From NCBI GenBank assembly GCA_026417975.1, contig JAOACD010000016.1, positions 62,001 through 126,000 of the forward strand: 64,000 nucleotides of DNA, in the 5' to 3' direction. Below, one piece after another: positions 1 to 9,007 of the stretch. The number at the start of each line of letters is the position of its first letter. Position 1 is the stretch's first letter. A program made the position numbers and the translations under genes. This DNA comes from Melioribacter sp. GTDB lineage: Bacteria; Bacteroidota; Ignavibacteria; Ignavibacteriales; Melioribacteraceae. The notes beneath the pieces were generated by a model. The model was not told where the DNA came from, ran no database searches, and saw only the letters and a list, made by a program, of their open reading frames with translations.

Positions 1-2
1 TA

Positions 3-311
3 TCTTCGATAGAAGTTGATCCACTTTGTATAATTGAAGCAAAAGTTATTGGATTAATGAGGATGGTTGATGATAATGAAAAGGACGATAAAATTATATC
101 TGTTGCTAAAAATGATATTTCACTTAACTATATAAATGAGTTGAAAGACTTGCCTCCACATGCTACAATTCAACTAAAAAGATTTTTTGAAGATTATAAA
201 AAATTAGAACATAAGCATGTAATAGTAGAAAAAATTTTTGGTAAAAAAGAAGCTTATAAAATTATAAATCAATCTATAACCCGCTACAAAAAAGAGTTTG
301 GAATAAAATAA
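3..311 (+). CDS. ppa: Inorganic pyrophosphatase, 3' end only (gene runs off the left edge)
   Basis: The reading frame is open from base 3, upstream of the first ATG at 57, so this is the C-terminal ~102 residues of a longer protein. Visible landmarks are VDPLCIIEAKVIGLMRMVD, then DDKIISVA, then a helical LPPHA...FFEDYKKLE stretch. These match the second half of family I soluble inorganic pyrophosphatases, where the segment corresponding to GVLKMTDEAGEDAKLVAV supplies active-site Asp and Lys residues. The enzyme hydrolyses PPi to two phosphates in the cytosol and pulls biosynthetic reactions forward. The N-terminal half lies outside the window, so the catalytic set cannot be checked fully. Treating base 57 as the true start would be wrong: the upstream codons belong to the same conserved domain. 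Confidence 0.85.
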   Translation, partial: SSIEVDPLCIIEAKVIGLMRMVDDNEKDDKIISVAKNDISLNYINELKDLPPHATIQLKRFFEDYKKLEHKHVIVEKIFGKKEAYKIINQSITRYKKEFGIK

Positions 312-358
312 AGCTTTTGAATAGTTGTTGTTAGTATATTATTAATGGTGATTTTATA

Positions 359-739
359 GTGAAAAGGGAAACTAATCTCAAAATTGTGCATATATTACTT
401 CTTTCTGTTGTATTTATAGGACAGTCTTTAAATTTTGAATTAGGTATACATGCAAGCAGTTTTATATATCTATATCAAAAAAATACAAAAGAATCTTATG
501 ATGAAATTGAGGATAAGTCAGATAGATATGTTATAATAAACAAAAAAGAAGATATTATTAAAGTTGTAGAAAATATCCTTCTTACAAACAAATTAGATTG
601 TTTTTTGAATGATAGCATTAAAAAATTCTCTCATCAATTAAGACTGATCGTTTATTTTCAAAACCAAAGTTTTACTTATCATAATATATCTGAGCACACA
701 AAATTAACACGCCGTTCTCCTCCTTTAGTTTTTTCTTAA
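359..739 (+). CDS. Small putative secreted or membrane-anchored protein of unknown function
   Basis: 126 residues from a GTG start; I do not recognise a family. Residues ~7-24 (IVHILLLSVVFIGQSLNF) are hydrophobic after a basic N-terminus, like a signal peptide or anchor. The rest is charged and ends in a short basic-proline tail, RRSPPLVFS. No convincing Shine-Dalgarno sequence precedes the GTG. The gene lies 47 bases after ppa and 67 bases before another small gene on the same strand, and all three are followed by one intrinsic terminator, so they may be co-transcribed. Amino-acid use looks coding rather than random, but there is no functional evidence. Confidence 0.5.
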   Translation: MKRETNLKIVHILLLSVVFIGQSLNFELGIHASSFIYLYQKNTKESYDEIEDKSDRYVIINKKEDIIKVVENILLTNKLDCFLNDSIKKFSHQLRLIVYFQNQSFTYHNISEHTKLTRRSPPLVFS

Positions 740-806
740 TTACTTAATCCCATTAGTATAAGTTAATTAAATAAGCAGTTCATAATAATAAAGAATAGGA
801 GCTGCA

Positions 807-1001
807 ATGAAAATATACTTATTACTTTCTAATATATTGAAAGGGGGAGAGTTTAGTACTTATGAGAGAAGATATATCTCAAAAAGGACAATACTAATTT
901 TATTAGCAATAAAATTAGTTATGAAAGTATATTTGTTTCTTCTGGGCCTATATTTAATAGTTAAGTTTGCAGAATTTATTACTAGGATTATTATAGGGTA
1001 A
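807..1001 (+). CDS. Small single- or double-pass membrane protein, unknown function
   Basis: 64 residues starting at an ATG with a good Shine-Dalgarno sequence (TAGGAG, about 6 bases upstream). The N-terminus is basic and the C-terminal half (residues ~28-62) is almost entirely hydrophobic, enough for one long or two short membrane helices. There are no motifs I recognise. It is the last gene before the intrinsic terminator at 1063-1087, which supports a transcript ending here. It could be a small regulatory membrane protein. The alternative, a chance ORF in AT-rich DNA, is less likely given the ribosome-binding site. Confidence 0.5.
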   Translation: MKIYLLLSNILKGGEFSTYERRYISKRTILILLAIKLVMKVYLFLLGLYLIVKFAEFITRIIIG

Positions 1002-1062
1002 TAAATATGTTTATTGATAATATATCAGAAATATTTTTATTATTAATATTTTCAAATACAGG

Positions 1063-1087
1063 AAGCCAGCTTTGTGCTGGCTTTTTT
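1063..1087 (+). terminator. Rho-independent terminator
   Basis: A perfect 8-bp stem (AAGCCAGC, 1063-1070, pairing with GCTGGCTT, 1076-1083), a 5-base loop TTTGT, and a run of six T (1082-1087). It is unusually GC-rich for this sequence. It follows the small gene ending at 1001 and lies 2 bases before the stop codon of the converging permease gene. The T-run is on the plus strand only, so it should stop the plus-strand transcript. Confidence 0.85.
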
Positions 1088-1088
1088 A

Positions 1089-2513
1089 TTAGTAGCTAGC
1101 ATTATTTCTAAATTTTAATTTAAACTTCCAGAACAAATAAAATGGAATTCCGCTTGAAATTAATATTAAACCCATCATAGCATCCTTAGTATCTGATACA
1201 ATAGAATTAACTAGAAAAAGAAAAGCAGCAAAAACAAAAATAAGTGGAGTGTAAGGATAACCCCAAACTTTGTATGGTCGAACTTCATCTGGCATTTTTT
1301 TTCTTAATATAATAACTCCAAACGCTCCAAGCATATAAAATAACCACGAAGCAAACATTACATAGTCAGTTATTGTGTCAAATGAACCAGATAGTACTAA
1401 AATACAAGACCATACACCTTGAATAATTAATGCAGCAGACGGTGTACCAAAGTTTGGATGGACTTTTCCAAGGCCTTTAAAAAATAATTTAGCTCTCGAC
1501 ATTGCAAAAGGGACTCGAGCTGTAGCAAGTATACTTCCATTTAAAGCACTTAAGGTTGAAACAATTACAATCATAGAAATTATTGAACCGCCTTGTGTTC
1601 CAAATATTTTTTCTGCAGCCGAAGCTGCAACAAGTGGAGACTTAGCCATTTCGTTTATTGGTAGTACATATAGATAAGCAATATTAATTAATACATAAAC
1701 GAAAATTACAATTAATACTCCTAGTAATAATCCAATGGGCACATTACGTTGTGGATTTTTAACTTCACCAGAAACAAATGTTAAATTGTTCCATGCATCA
1801 TATGCCCAGAAAGCACCTGCAAATGCTAGTCCAATAGAGCTTAAAAGATTTTTTGAAGTTGAATCTGGAATGGAAAAGTTTGTATAAATGTTTGAAAGGC
1901 TTCCATTACCAAATACAAATAGCAATAAAGCAAATAAAATTATGACTAAAATTTTGATGTATGTTAAAACTATTTGAACCGCACCACCGAGAATAACTCC
2001 TGTGTAATTTATAGCTGTAAGAAGTATAATTGAAAGTATAGCTATGGTTTTTGTTCCAAAATCAATAAATGGGTATATTTTTCCAACAAGGGGTAAATAA
2101 AGTGAAAAACTTTGCCAAGATTCTGGCAATTTGAATAGTTTTATAAAATATCCAATATATTCAGCAAAAACATATGCTATTGCTGCCTGACTACCTGTTT
2201 GAATTACAGATAAAATAGACCATCCGTAAATGTAAGCTGTAAAATCACCATACATTTTTCGAAAGTAAACATATTGTCCTCCAGTTGCGTCAATCATACC
2301 AGAAATTTCTGCATTTATAAATGCTCCTATTAGTGTAATTAAACCAGCAGCTATCCAAACTAAGATTAATAATTCAGGAGAACCTAATTGTTCTGCCATT
2401 ATTGATGGTTTTCGAAATATGCCCGACCCAATCATTGAGCCAGCAACAATCATTATAGAAGCTGTAAGGCTTAATCCTCTTATTAATTCAGTTTTATTCT
2501 TTTTTGAGTCCAT
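1089..2513 (-). CDS. APC-family amino acid permease
   Basis: A polytopic inner-membrane transporter (about 12 predicted helices) of the amino acid-polyamine-organocation superfamily. The first helix carries the family's unwound-helix signature, MIVAGSMIGSGIFRKP, and the second contains AEISGMIDATGGQYVY, typical of the LAT-like branch. It most likely exchanges or imports amino acids; the exact substrate cannot be read from sequence. I place the start at the ATG at 2513 (MDSKKNK); a TTG at 2537 would add eight residues, and neither has a good ribosome-binding site. It is transcribed away from the phosphate transporter gene at 2719, sharing a ~205-bp divergent control region. It stands alone on its strand, and its 3' end meets the terminator of the preceding gene set. 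Confidence 0.85.
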   Translation of the reverse strand: MDSKKNKTELIRGLSLTASIMIVAGSMIGSGIFRKPSIMAEQLGSPELLILVWIAAGLITLIGAFINAEISGMIDATGGQYVYFRKMYGDFTAYIYGWSILSVIQTGSQAAIAYVFAEYIGYFIKLFKLPESWQSFSLYLPLVGKIYPFIDFGTKTIAILSIILLTAINYTGVILGGAVQIVLTYIKILVIILFALLLFVFGNGSLSNIYTNFSIPDSTSKNLLSSIGLAFAGAFWAYDAWNNLTFVSGEVKNPQRNVPIGLLLGVLIVIFVYVLINIAYLYVLPINEMAKSPLVAASAAEKIFGTQGGSIISMIVIVSTLSALNGSILATARVPFAMSRAKLFFKGLGKVHPNFGTPSAALIIQGVWSCILVLSGSFDTITDYVMFASWLFYMLGAFGVIILRKKMPDEVRPYKVWGYPYTPLIFVFAAFLFLVNSIVSDTKDAMMGLILISSGIPFYLFWKFKLKFRNNASY

Positions 2514-2718
2514 CAGTTTATAAAAATTATTCGGCAAAGTTATTTAATGAATTTAAAATCTCAAACATTTTTCAGATAAAATACATATTAGTAGGGAAAT
2601 TTTTTAATTTTGGACTAATCTCAACTTTTCTTAGATTTCTAAATAAAAATTTCTAACTAACCTCAATTACTTCTTTTTATATGTGAAATATATTCGTACA
2701 TAATACGGAGTAAGTTCA

Positions 2719-4950
2719 GTGGATACATACCTATTCTATTTAATAATTTTATTTATACTTGCTATATCAGATTTAATGGTGGGCGTAGCTAATGATGCTG
2801 TAAATTTTATTAATTCAGCAATGGGTTCAAAAGTATCGTCAAGAAAAGTGATTTTAATTTTTGCGGCTATTGGAATTTTAATAGGATCTTTATTTTCAAG
2901 TGGAATGATGGAAGTTGCAAGAAAAGGAATTTTTAATCCTGCTATGTTTACATTTCCAGAACTGATGCTTGTTTTTTTATCTGTAATGTTTGTAGACGTA
3001 TTATTTCTTGACCTTTATAATACATTTGGATTGCCTACTTCGACTACTGTTTCAATGGTTTCTTCTCTTTTGGGTGCAAGTGTTATAATGTCTTTAGTCA
3101 AAATTAATAAAATTGGTCAGGATATAAGTCGGATTGTTAATTATATAAATGTAGTTAAGGTAACAGGAATTTTTTCTGCTATATTTATTTCTGTTTTAAT
3201 TTCATTTACTGTAGGTTGTATAATTCAATATTTATCTAGGATAATTTTTACTTTTGATTATGAAAAAAAGTTGAAGCGATATGGCGCAGTGTGGGGTTCG
3301 TTGGCATTAACTTCAATAGTATATTTTATTTTTGTTAAAGGAATTAAAGGAACATCATTTATTCCAAATGCTGTGATTGAATGGGTACTTCAAAACACTT
3401 TATTTGTACTTTCTATAAATTTTGTTTTTTGGGCATTGATTATTGAATTATTGATTCTATTTACAAATATAAACATTCTTAAGCCAATAGTTCTAATAGG
3501 CACTTCATCCTTAGCTTTGGCATTCGCAGCAAATGATCTTGTGAATTTTATTGGAGTTCCGCTTGCAGCATTGAGTTCTTATATGTTGGCTTTAAGAAGT
3601 TCTAATCCATATTTGTTAACTATGGAAGGTTTATTAAAACCAGCTAATACAAATCCTTTAATATTACTTGCTGCAGGTCTTATAATGATTTTGACTATAT
3701 GGAAAAGTAAAAAAGCACAAACAGTTACAAAGACTGAAATCAATTTGGGAAGACAATTCGATGGTTATGAGAAATTTGATTCTTCTCCTATTGCCCGCTC
3801 GATTGTGAGAATTGGCATTTTATTAGGTAATAAGGTTAAAAGTGTATTGCCATCTAAGATTTATAAAAAAATTAATAAAAGATTTGACACGAGCAAAATT
3901 GATGATAATTATAAGAAAAATGATAAACCTGCCTTCGATTTAATTAGAGCAACTGTTAACCTTATGGTTTCAAGTAACTTAATTTCTCTTGGTACTGCAT
4001 ATACACTTCCTCTTTCTACAACTTATGTTACTTTTATGGTAGCAATGGGAACATCATTTGCAGATAGATCTTGGGGAAGGGAAAGTGCTGTTTATAGAGT
4101 TAATGGTGTAATAACTGTTATTGCTGGATGGGTACTTACCGCTTTTATTGCTTTTATTGCAGCAGGAATTTTTACAATTGCTTTTTACTATGGTGGTGTA
4201 ATAGCGGTAGTTGCAGTAAGCATTTTTTCGATTTATACAATTTCTAAAACTTCTTTGATTCATAAAAAGTCAGAAAGTAAAATTCATGAAAAGGAACTGG
4301 TTTATAGTGGGAATGTGGAACCGAACAACTCATTGTTAGAAGATATTAACCAAAATTTTCATTATGCACTAAACATATTCGACGAAATTTATGAAGGACT
4401 CACAAATGAAAAGAGAAAAATATTGAAAAAAGCTCTAAAAAAGTCTAAAGAATTTGGTGAATATAATGAGCTAATAATTAGAAAATTACTTCATTCTGTA
4501 CACTATTTAGATAATGGGGTTAATGAAAAACTTGATATAGGAAAAGTTATTTCTTCTTTTAGGGAATTAGCCGATACTTTTAACGATATATCAAAATATT
4601 CATTTGACCACATTGACAATAACCATTCGGGATTAATCAAAGAACAGATAATAGATTTTAAGCATTTAAAAGATTTATTAACGAATCTCTTAGAAATTTC
4701 TGTCAATGTTCTGTCTAAACAGAATTTTTTAAACATTGATGAAGTTGAAAACATTGTTCAAGAACTGAATAGGATGATTAAAAAAATTAGTAAGAATCAG
4801 GTTAAACTTATGAAGAATGGAACTGTTAAGCCAAGAACCAATTTATTATTTCTTAATATTCTTTTCAAAACTGAAAGAATAGCTGATGATATTTTAACTA
4901 TAATTAATTTTGGAAAGCATCTTAGTAATCAAAAAAGTAATATTAATTGA
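2719..4950 (+). CDS. PiT-family inorganic phosphate transporter with C-terminal PhoU-like domain
   Basis: 743 residues from a GTG start. Two inverted PiT halves are visible. The N-terminal one has VANDAVNFINSAMGS at about 23-37 and LPTSTT at 105-110. The second has AANDLVNFIGVPLAAL from about 271 and LPLSTTYVTFMVAMG from about 431. These paired signatures define PHO4/PiT cation-phosphate symporters. After the last membrane helix (~520) comes ~200 residues of charged helices with no membrane segment, resembling PhoU/DUF47-type regulatory helices. Such fused forms are known in Bacteroidota and are longer than the ~420-500 residues of simple PiT proteins. The probable function is low-affinity phosphate uptake with built-in regulation. 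The stop codon lies 29 bases before the preferred start of the symporter gene, so the two are probably co-transcribed. Confidence 0.88.
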   Translation: MDTYLFYLIILFILAISDLMVGVANDAVNFINSAMGSKVSSRKVILIFAAIGILIGSLFSSGMMEVARKGIFNPAMFTFPELMLVFLSVMFVDVLFLDLYNTFGLPTSTTVSMVSSLLGASVIMSLVKINKIGQDISRIVNYINVVKVTGIFSAIFISVLISFTVGCIIQYLSRIIFTFDYEKKLKRYGAVWGSLALTSIVYFIFVKGIKGTSFIPNAVIEWVLQNTLFVLSINFVFWALIIELLILFTNINILKPIVLIGTSSLALAFAANDLVNFIGVPLAALSSYMLALRSSNPYLLTMEGLLKPANTNPLILLAAGLIMILTIWKSKKAQTVTKTEINLGRQFDGYEKFDSSPIARSIVRIGILLGNKVKSVLPSKIYKKINKRFDTSKIDDNYKKNDKPAFDLIRATVNLMVSSNLISLGTAYTLPLSTTYVTFMVAMGTSFADRSWGRESAVYRVNGVITVIAGWVLTAFIAFIAAGIFTIAFYYGGVIAVVAVSIFSIYTISKTSLIHKKSESKIHEKELVYSGNVEPNNSLLEDINQNFHYALNIFDEIYEGLTNEKRKILKKALKKSKEFGEYNELIIRKLLHSVHYLDNGVNEKLDIGKVISSFRELADTFNDISKYSFDHIDNNHSGLIKEQIIDFKHLKDLLTNLLEISVNVLSKQNFLNIDEVENIVQELNRMIKKISKNQVKLMKNGTVKPRTNLLFLNILFKTERIADDILTIINFGKHLSNQKSNIN

Positions 4951-4979
4951 AATTCTACTTATTAAAGAGAATAAATTCA

Positions 4980-6485
4980 ATGAGATTAAAACTACCTAAG
5001 TTACATAATCAAATTGTTATAGGTTTAGTTTTAGGAGCTTTTTTTGGTGCTCTTTTTAAAGTAAATACACATAGGCTTGAGATAAAGTATATTCAAAAAA
5101 ATGAAGAGAAATTAATAATAGCTCAAAACTGGGAAAAGTTAGCTTTTTTATATGACAAAGATTCTATTGCTTTTAATACAAATCAGCAACTTGATATAAT
5201 TAGTTATTTCGATAAAATTAAAAATAAAAACCCCAAGGTTATAATTGAAAATTTTTTTTCTTTGAAGGAAGGTAAATATCAGCAAGTAAGGATACTTGAC
5301 AATGTAATATCTATTAGTAAAGAAGTTACGATAGCTCTATCAATAAGATGGGTAGGAGAAGTTTTTATAAAATTGTTAAATATGATAGCTATTCCGCTTG
5401 TTCTTGCCTCGTTGATTGTAGGAGCTGCTAGTTTGGGTGATATTAAAAAATTTGCGCGCATAGGTGCTAAGACCTTGGCTTTATATGTTTTTACTACAGT
5501 TGTAGCTATTTCACTTGGTTTAACTATAGCAAATATTATTCGTCCTGGAGAAATTATAAGCCCTTTTACAAAAGAAAGGCTATTATCTGCTTATAATACT
5601 GAATTGAAATCAAAAATTCAGACAGAATTAGACTTTAGTATTTCAAAGATGATTACTAATATTGTTCCAAGAAATCCTTTCAATGCAATTTCAAATTCAG
5701 AGATGATACAAATTGTTTTTTTTGCAGTAATGTTTGGAATGGTATTGACAATGATTAAAAGAGAGAAAGCTGAACCTTTAATAATTTTTTTTGATGGAAT
5801 AAGCGAAGTAATGATAAAATTTGTAGATATTGTTATGCTCATTGCACCAATAGGCGTTTTCGCTTTAATTGCAGCTACAGTTTCAGAATTTGGATTTGAT
5901 ATTTTGCAAACGCTTATATGGTATTCACTTACTGTTTTTATAGGACTGGTAATCCATTTGTTTGTAACTTATCCAATAATTCTAAAGTCTCTATCAAAAA
6001 TAAGTGTAAAAAACTTTTTTAAGAATATAAAAAGAGTTCAACTTGTTGCTTTTACAACAAGTTCAAGTGCAGCAACTCTACCAGTCAATATGGAGGTATG
6101 TCAAGATAATTTGAAGATTTCAAAAAGTATTACAAGTTTTGTTCTTCCACTTGGTGCAACTATTAATATGGATGGGACAGCGTTATACCAAGGGGTGGCC
6201 TCTCTTTTTATTGCACAGGTTTTTGGAATAGACTTGAGTTTTTTTCAGCAGCTAACTATAGTTTTAACGGCTGTTTTAGCTTCTATTGGGACGGCTCCAG
6301 TTCCCGGGGTTGGAATTATTATGTTATTAGTAATATTAAAATCTGTTGGAATACCAGAAGAAGGTATAGCATTAATTATGGGTGTAGACCGAATACTTGA
6401 TATGTGTAGAACAGTTGTAAATGTTACAGGTGATGCTGTTGTTGCATCAGTAGTTGCAACTTCTGAAAACCAAATAGTTAATTAA
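4980..6485 (+). CDS. Dicarboxylate/amino acid:cation symporter (DAACS, GltP/DctA type)
   Basis: An inner-membrane secondary transporter for glutamate/aspartate or C4-dicarboxylates. Family signatures are TSSSAATLPV (the serine-rich re-entrant loop), PLGATINMDGTALYQ, GTAPVPGVG and DRILDMCRTVVNVTGDAV, which together bind substrate and coupling ions. I prefer the ATG at 4980, giving MRLKLPKLHNQIVIGLVLG, typical of the family N-terminus and preceded by AAGAGA. A TTG at 4947 overlapping the previous stop would add 11 residues. An insertion of roughly 90 residues separates the first two membrane helices, probably a periplasmic domain; related Bacteroidota symporters have one, E. coli GltP does not. 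It ends 4 bases from the converging DUF3108 gene. Confidence 0.88.
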   Translation: MRLKLPKLHNQIVIGLVLGAFFGALFKVNTHRLEIKYIQKNEEKLIIAQNWEKLAFLYDKDSIAFNTNQQLDIISYFDKIKNKNPKVIIENFFSLKEGKYQQVRILDNVISISKEVTIALSIRWVGEVFIKLLNMIAIPLVLASLIVGAASLGDIKKFARIGAKTLALYVFTTVVAISLGLTIANIIRPGEIISPFTKERLLSAYNTELKSKIQTELDFSISKMITNIVPRNPFNAISNSEMIQIVFFAVMFGMVLTMIKREKAEPLIIFFDGISEVMIKFVDIVMLIAPIGVFALIAATVSEFGFDILQTLIWYSLTVFIGLVIHLFVTYPIILKSLSKISVKNFFKNIKRVQLVAFTTSSSAATLPVNMEVCQDNLKISKSITSFVLPLGATINMDGTALYQGVASLFIAQVFGIDLSFFQQLTIVLTAVLASIGTAPVPGVGIIMLLVILKSVGIPEEGIALIMGVDRILDMCRTVVNVTGDAVVASVVATSENQIVN

Positions 6486-6489
6486 CAAA

Positions 6490-7326
6490 TTAATTTACTT
6501 TTGACTTTAAAGTTCCAGCTAGTCCTTCGTAAGCAATTAATTCTGCATCTATTGAACCTATTAATACTTTTGTTTTTACTTTAACTGGAATTTTAAGTTC
6601 ATCATCAGTTAACCAGATTAGAATTGAGCCTTCACTTTTAAATAGCCCTCCCTCTTTAACTAATGGTTCTAATATAATGCACTTAAATGTACCTGCACTA
6701 ACACTTACAGTTTCTCTTCCTCTAAAAATTACCTCAAGTGGGTATACTTTGTCTTTATAAAAGTTTTCTAAATATATTTTATTATCAATTTTCATTTTAG
6801 AATAATCAAAAGTTCTTGCAAGATAAAAAGCTGAGACAATATCGTTAACATATTTGGGTATGTCGTACGTTCCTTCTGTTGTTATGGCTTTTCCTTTTCG
6901 TTGGTCGAAAAATGCAGAAAAGTCTCTTGAATATTTTCCTTCTCTTATATGCTGTTCAAATCTCCACGGAAAGATTCCTTCTACATCGATGAAGGTTTCA
7001 TATCTATCTCTAACTTTATAAAATAAATCAAATGCTGGAACAGAACTAACCTTGAAAACAACATTAAATACATCTCTGCCAGCAATCTTTGTGATTTTAG
7101 GAATAGAAAATTCTGCTATACCTGCTGTTATGAATCCATATTTTACTTCAAACGTTAATTTTTCTCCAATCTTAAAGGCTTTGTTTTCTATTTTTCTAAA
7201 GTTGTCTTTTTGTGAGAGTGTAATTGAGTTTAAAATTATAAGTAATATAAAAGAAAATTTTAATAGGTTTTTGTATACGTTTGTATTTAGTCCATAAAAA
7301 TCGAGATATAATTTTATGCTTTTCAT
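6490..7326 (-). CDS. DUF3108 domain protein, exported
   Basis: 278 residues: a basic start and a hydrophobic stretch at ~22-39 (a late signal peptide or anchor), then a DUF3108 beta-rich domain from ~46 to 265. Landmarks are IGEKLTFEVKYGFITAGIAE, then SVPAFDLFYKVRDRYETFID, then FKCIILEPLV and a closing GSILIWLTDDELKIPV. The family is periplasmic and of uncertain biochemical role; several members lie next to LPS or envelope genes. This is the last gene of the minus-strand envelope operon, starting 1 base after the GT9 stop codon, which supports an envelope role by association only. Confidence 0.75.
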   Translation of the reverse strand: MKSIKLYLDFYGLNTNVYKNLLKFSFILLIILNSITLSQKDNFRKIENKAFKIGEKLTFEVKYGFITAGIAEFSIPKITKIAGRDVFNVVFKVSSVPAFDLFYKVRDRYETFIDVEGIFPWRFEQHIREGKYSRDFSAFFDQRKGKAITTEGTYDIPKYVNDIVSAFYLARTFDYSKMKIDNKIYLENFYKDKVYPLEVIFRGRETVSVSAGTFKCIILEPLVKEGGLFKSEGSILIWLTDDELKIPVKVKTKVLIGSIDAELIAYEGLAGTLKSKVN

Positions 7327-7327
7327 A

Positions 7328-8344
7328 TTATGCCTGAGAATTCTGAGATAGAATTTTTTTTACTGCATTAAAAACATCATTTACATCAATTGAGTCCATA
7401 GAATTTTGGGTGTCTTGATTTTTAATGTTTGGTGTAAATATAATCTTTTTATTAGTGTATGGTCCCCACCTTTTTTCGGAACATGTTATTAGATTTGGAT
7501 AAAAACCAATTACAAATTTTCCTAATGCAGCTGCTATATGAATTGGTCCTGTTGAATTAGCAATTAGTAAATTACATTTGCTTATTAAAGCTATTAACTG
7601 AGCTAATTCTAATTCTCCAGCAAAATTTTTTGTATTTTTGCTTACTATTAATTTTTGGCACAATTCCTTTTCATTTTGATTACCTGTAATTATAATTTCT
7701 ACATCTAATTCATTGGAGATTTTTTTAGTTAACTCTTTCATTTTGTAAATTGGAAAGTCGATGGAGCTGCCTCCACTTCCCGGATGAATGATTATTATAT
7801 TTTTGTGTAATGATATTTTTTTTTCGTTTAAGATTTTTTCAACTTTTTCAACGTTCTCTTTATCTGGCTTTAAGCCAAATTCAACTTTTTCAATATTGAT
7901 ATTTTCATAGATTCCAATTTTTTCGAGAAGATGAATGTTGTATTCTAATTCGTGGTATTTTGCATCTTTTCTGTGTTCATATACTCTCTTATTAAAAAGA
8001 AAAGAGTACCATCGATAGCCTGTTCCAATTCTAATTTTTATTCCAGCTAAAAGTAAAATCAATGCTATTCTAAAAGTTGGATAAGCAACAATGCAAATGT
8101 CAAATTTTCCCTTAAGATTTTTAATGTTTTCTAAAATTAGAAGTTTTTCATTTTTTTCTTTTATGACAAGTACTTCATCTATATAGGGGTTATTCTTTGC
8201 AAGAGCACTGGTATACTCACGAAGAAGGAATGAAATTTTGGAATTTGGATAGTGTTTCTTAATTATTGAGCATAGTGGAAGTGTTAGAACAACGTCGCCA
8301 ATGCGGTCTGTCCGAACAATTAAAATATTTTTATGTTCAGTCAT
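7328..8344 (-). CDS. Glycosyltransferase family 9 (heptosyltransferase-like)
   Basis: 338 residues with the GT-B fold layout of ADP-heptose:LPS heptosyltransferases. The N-terminal Rossmann strand runs ILIVRTDRIGDVVLTLP (7-23). HPGSGGSSIDFP (187-198) is the nucleotide-sugar contact loop. NSTGPIHIAAALG (263-275) is the highly conserved donor-binding motif. The enzyme would work at the cytoplasmic face of the inner membrane, adding a sugar, perhaps a heptose, to a lipid A-core type glycan. The start ATG overlaps the stop of the DNA glycosylase gene (ATGA), and the next gene begins 1 base after its stop, so translation is coupled. With lptE in the same operon, a role in lipooligosaccharide core assembly is plausible. 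The exact sugar is unknown. Confidence 0.85.
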   Translation of the reverse strand: MTEHKNILIVRTDRIGDVVLTLPLCSIIKKHYPNSKISFLLREYTSALAKNNPYIDEVLVIKEKNEKLLILENIKNLKGKFDICIVAYPTFRIALILLLAGIKIRIGTGYRWYSFLFNKRVYEHRKDAKYHELEYNIHLLEKIGIYENINIEKVEFGLKPDKENVEKVEKILNEKKISLHKNIIIIHPGSGGSSIDFPIYKMKELTKKISNELDVEIIITGNQNEKELCQKLIVSKNTKNFAGELELAQLIALISKCNLLIANSTGPIHIAAALGKFVIGFYPNLITCSEKRWGPYTNKKIIFTPNIKNQDTQNSMDSIDVNDVFNAVKKILSQNSQA

Positions 8345-8952
8345 CTTTTAGATACGTATATATTATCTTTTATAAAATAACGCCATGGTAAATCTACAGA
8401 TTTTTTAATTCCTATCCTTTTAGAAATTGCAATTTGTGAGTTTTTTAATTTAGGCTGGTTTAATATAAAGATTGTATCGCTAGTAAGTAGAGTCCCATTA
8501 TCTTTGTTTGTTATACTTAGAGCTTGACATATTTTTGCTGGTCCATTCATTAAATTTATTATTTCTTTGTTTATTATATTTTTTTTATTGTAGCGATTAA
8601 TAGCCATTTGTTCGATTCCCTCAATTGGTTCCATTGCTCTCATTAGAATTGCAGTACCAATTCCTTCTTGTCCTGTTACAACATTTGCACAAAAATGCAT
8701 TCCATAAGTAAAATAAACATAAAGTCTTCCCCCTTCTTGAAACATTGTTTCATTTCTTTTTGTTCTACCTTTAAACGAATGTGCTGCTTCATCAATTCTT
8801 CCATCATATGCTTCTACTTCAACAATCTTACCGATTAAATAATTGTCATCGATTTTACGTACGAATAATTTGCCTAGTAATTCTTTAGCTACTGTATGGA
8901 TATCTCTTTTGTAAAATTCAACGGGAAGTTTATTGTGAATGTCAATGGTCAT
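8341..8952 (-). CDS. DNA-3-methyladenine glycosylase (AAG/MPG family)
   Basis: 203 residues, normal family length. It excises alkylated purines such as 3-methyladenine and hypoxanthine, starting base excision repair. Visible motifs: VEVEAYDGRIDEAAHSF (45-61), containing the catalytic glutamate that activates water; GRTKRNETMF (62-71); YVYFTYGMHFCANVV (78-92), which carries the intercalating-loop tyrosine; and MNGPAKICQAL (~134-144) in the base pocket. It appears intact. A cytosolic repair enzyme inside an envelope operon is out of place functionally; the 4-bp overlap with the GT9 gene suggests it simply shares the transcript. Confidence 0.92.
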   Translation of the reverse strand: MTIDIHNKLPVEFYKRDIHTVAKELLGKLFVRKIDDNYLIGKIVEVEAYDGRIDEAAHSFKGRTKRNETMFQEGGRLYVYFTYGMHFCANVVTGQEGIGTAILMRAMEPIEGIEQMAINRYNKKNIINKEIINLMNGPAKICQALSITNKDNGTLLTSDTIFILNQPKLKNSQIAISKRIGIKKSVDLPWRYFIKDNIYVSKR

Positions 8953-9007
8953 ATTAAATAGTAAATGATTTTGGTGTGAAATAACAGCTGTTTAGTTTAT
9001 TCATAGG

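Noticed and set aside
1007-1100. Short plus-strand ORF after the 64-residue gene
   Set aside because: It runs straight through the intrinsic terminator and has no ribosome-binding site.
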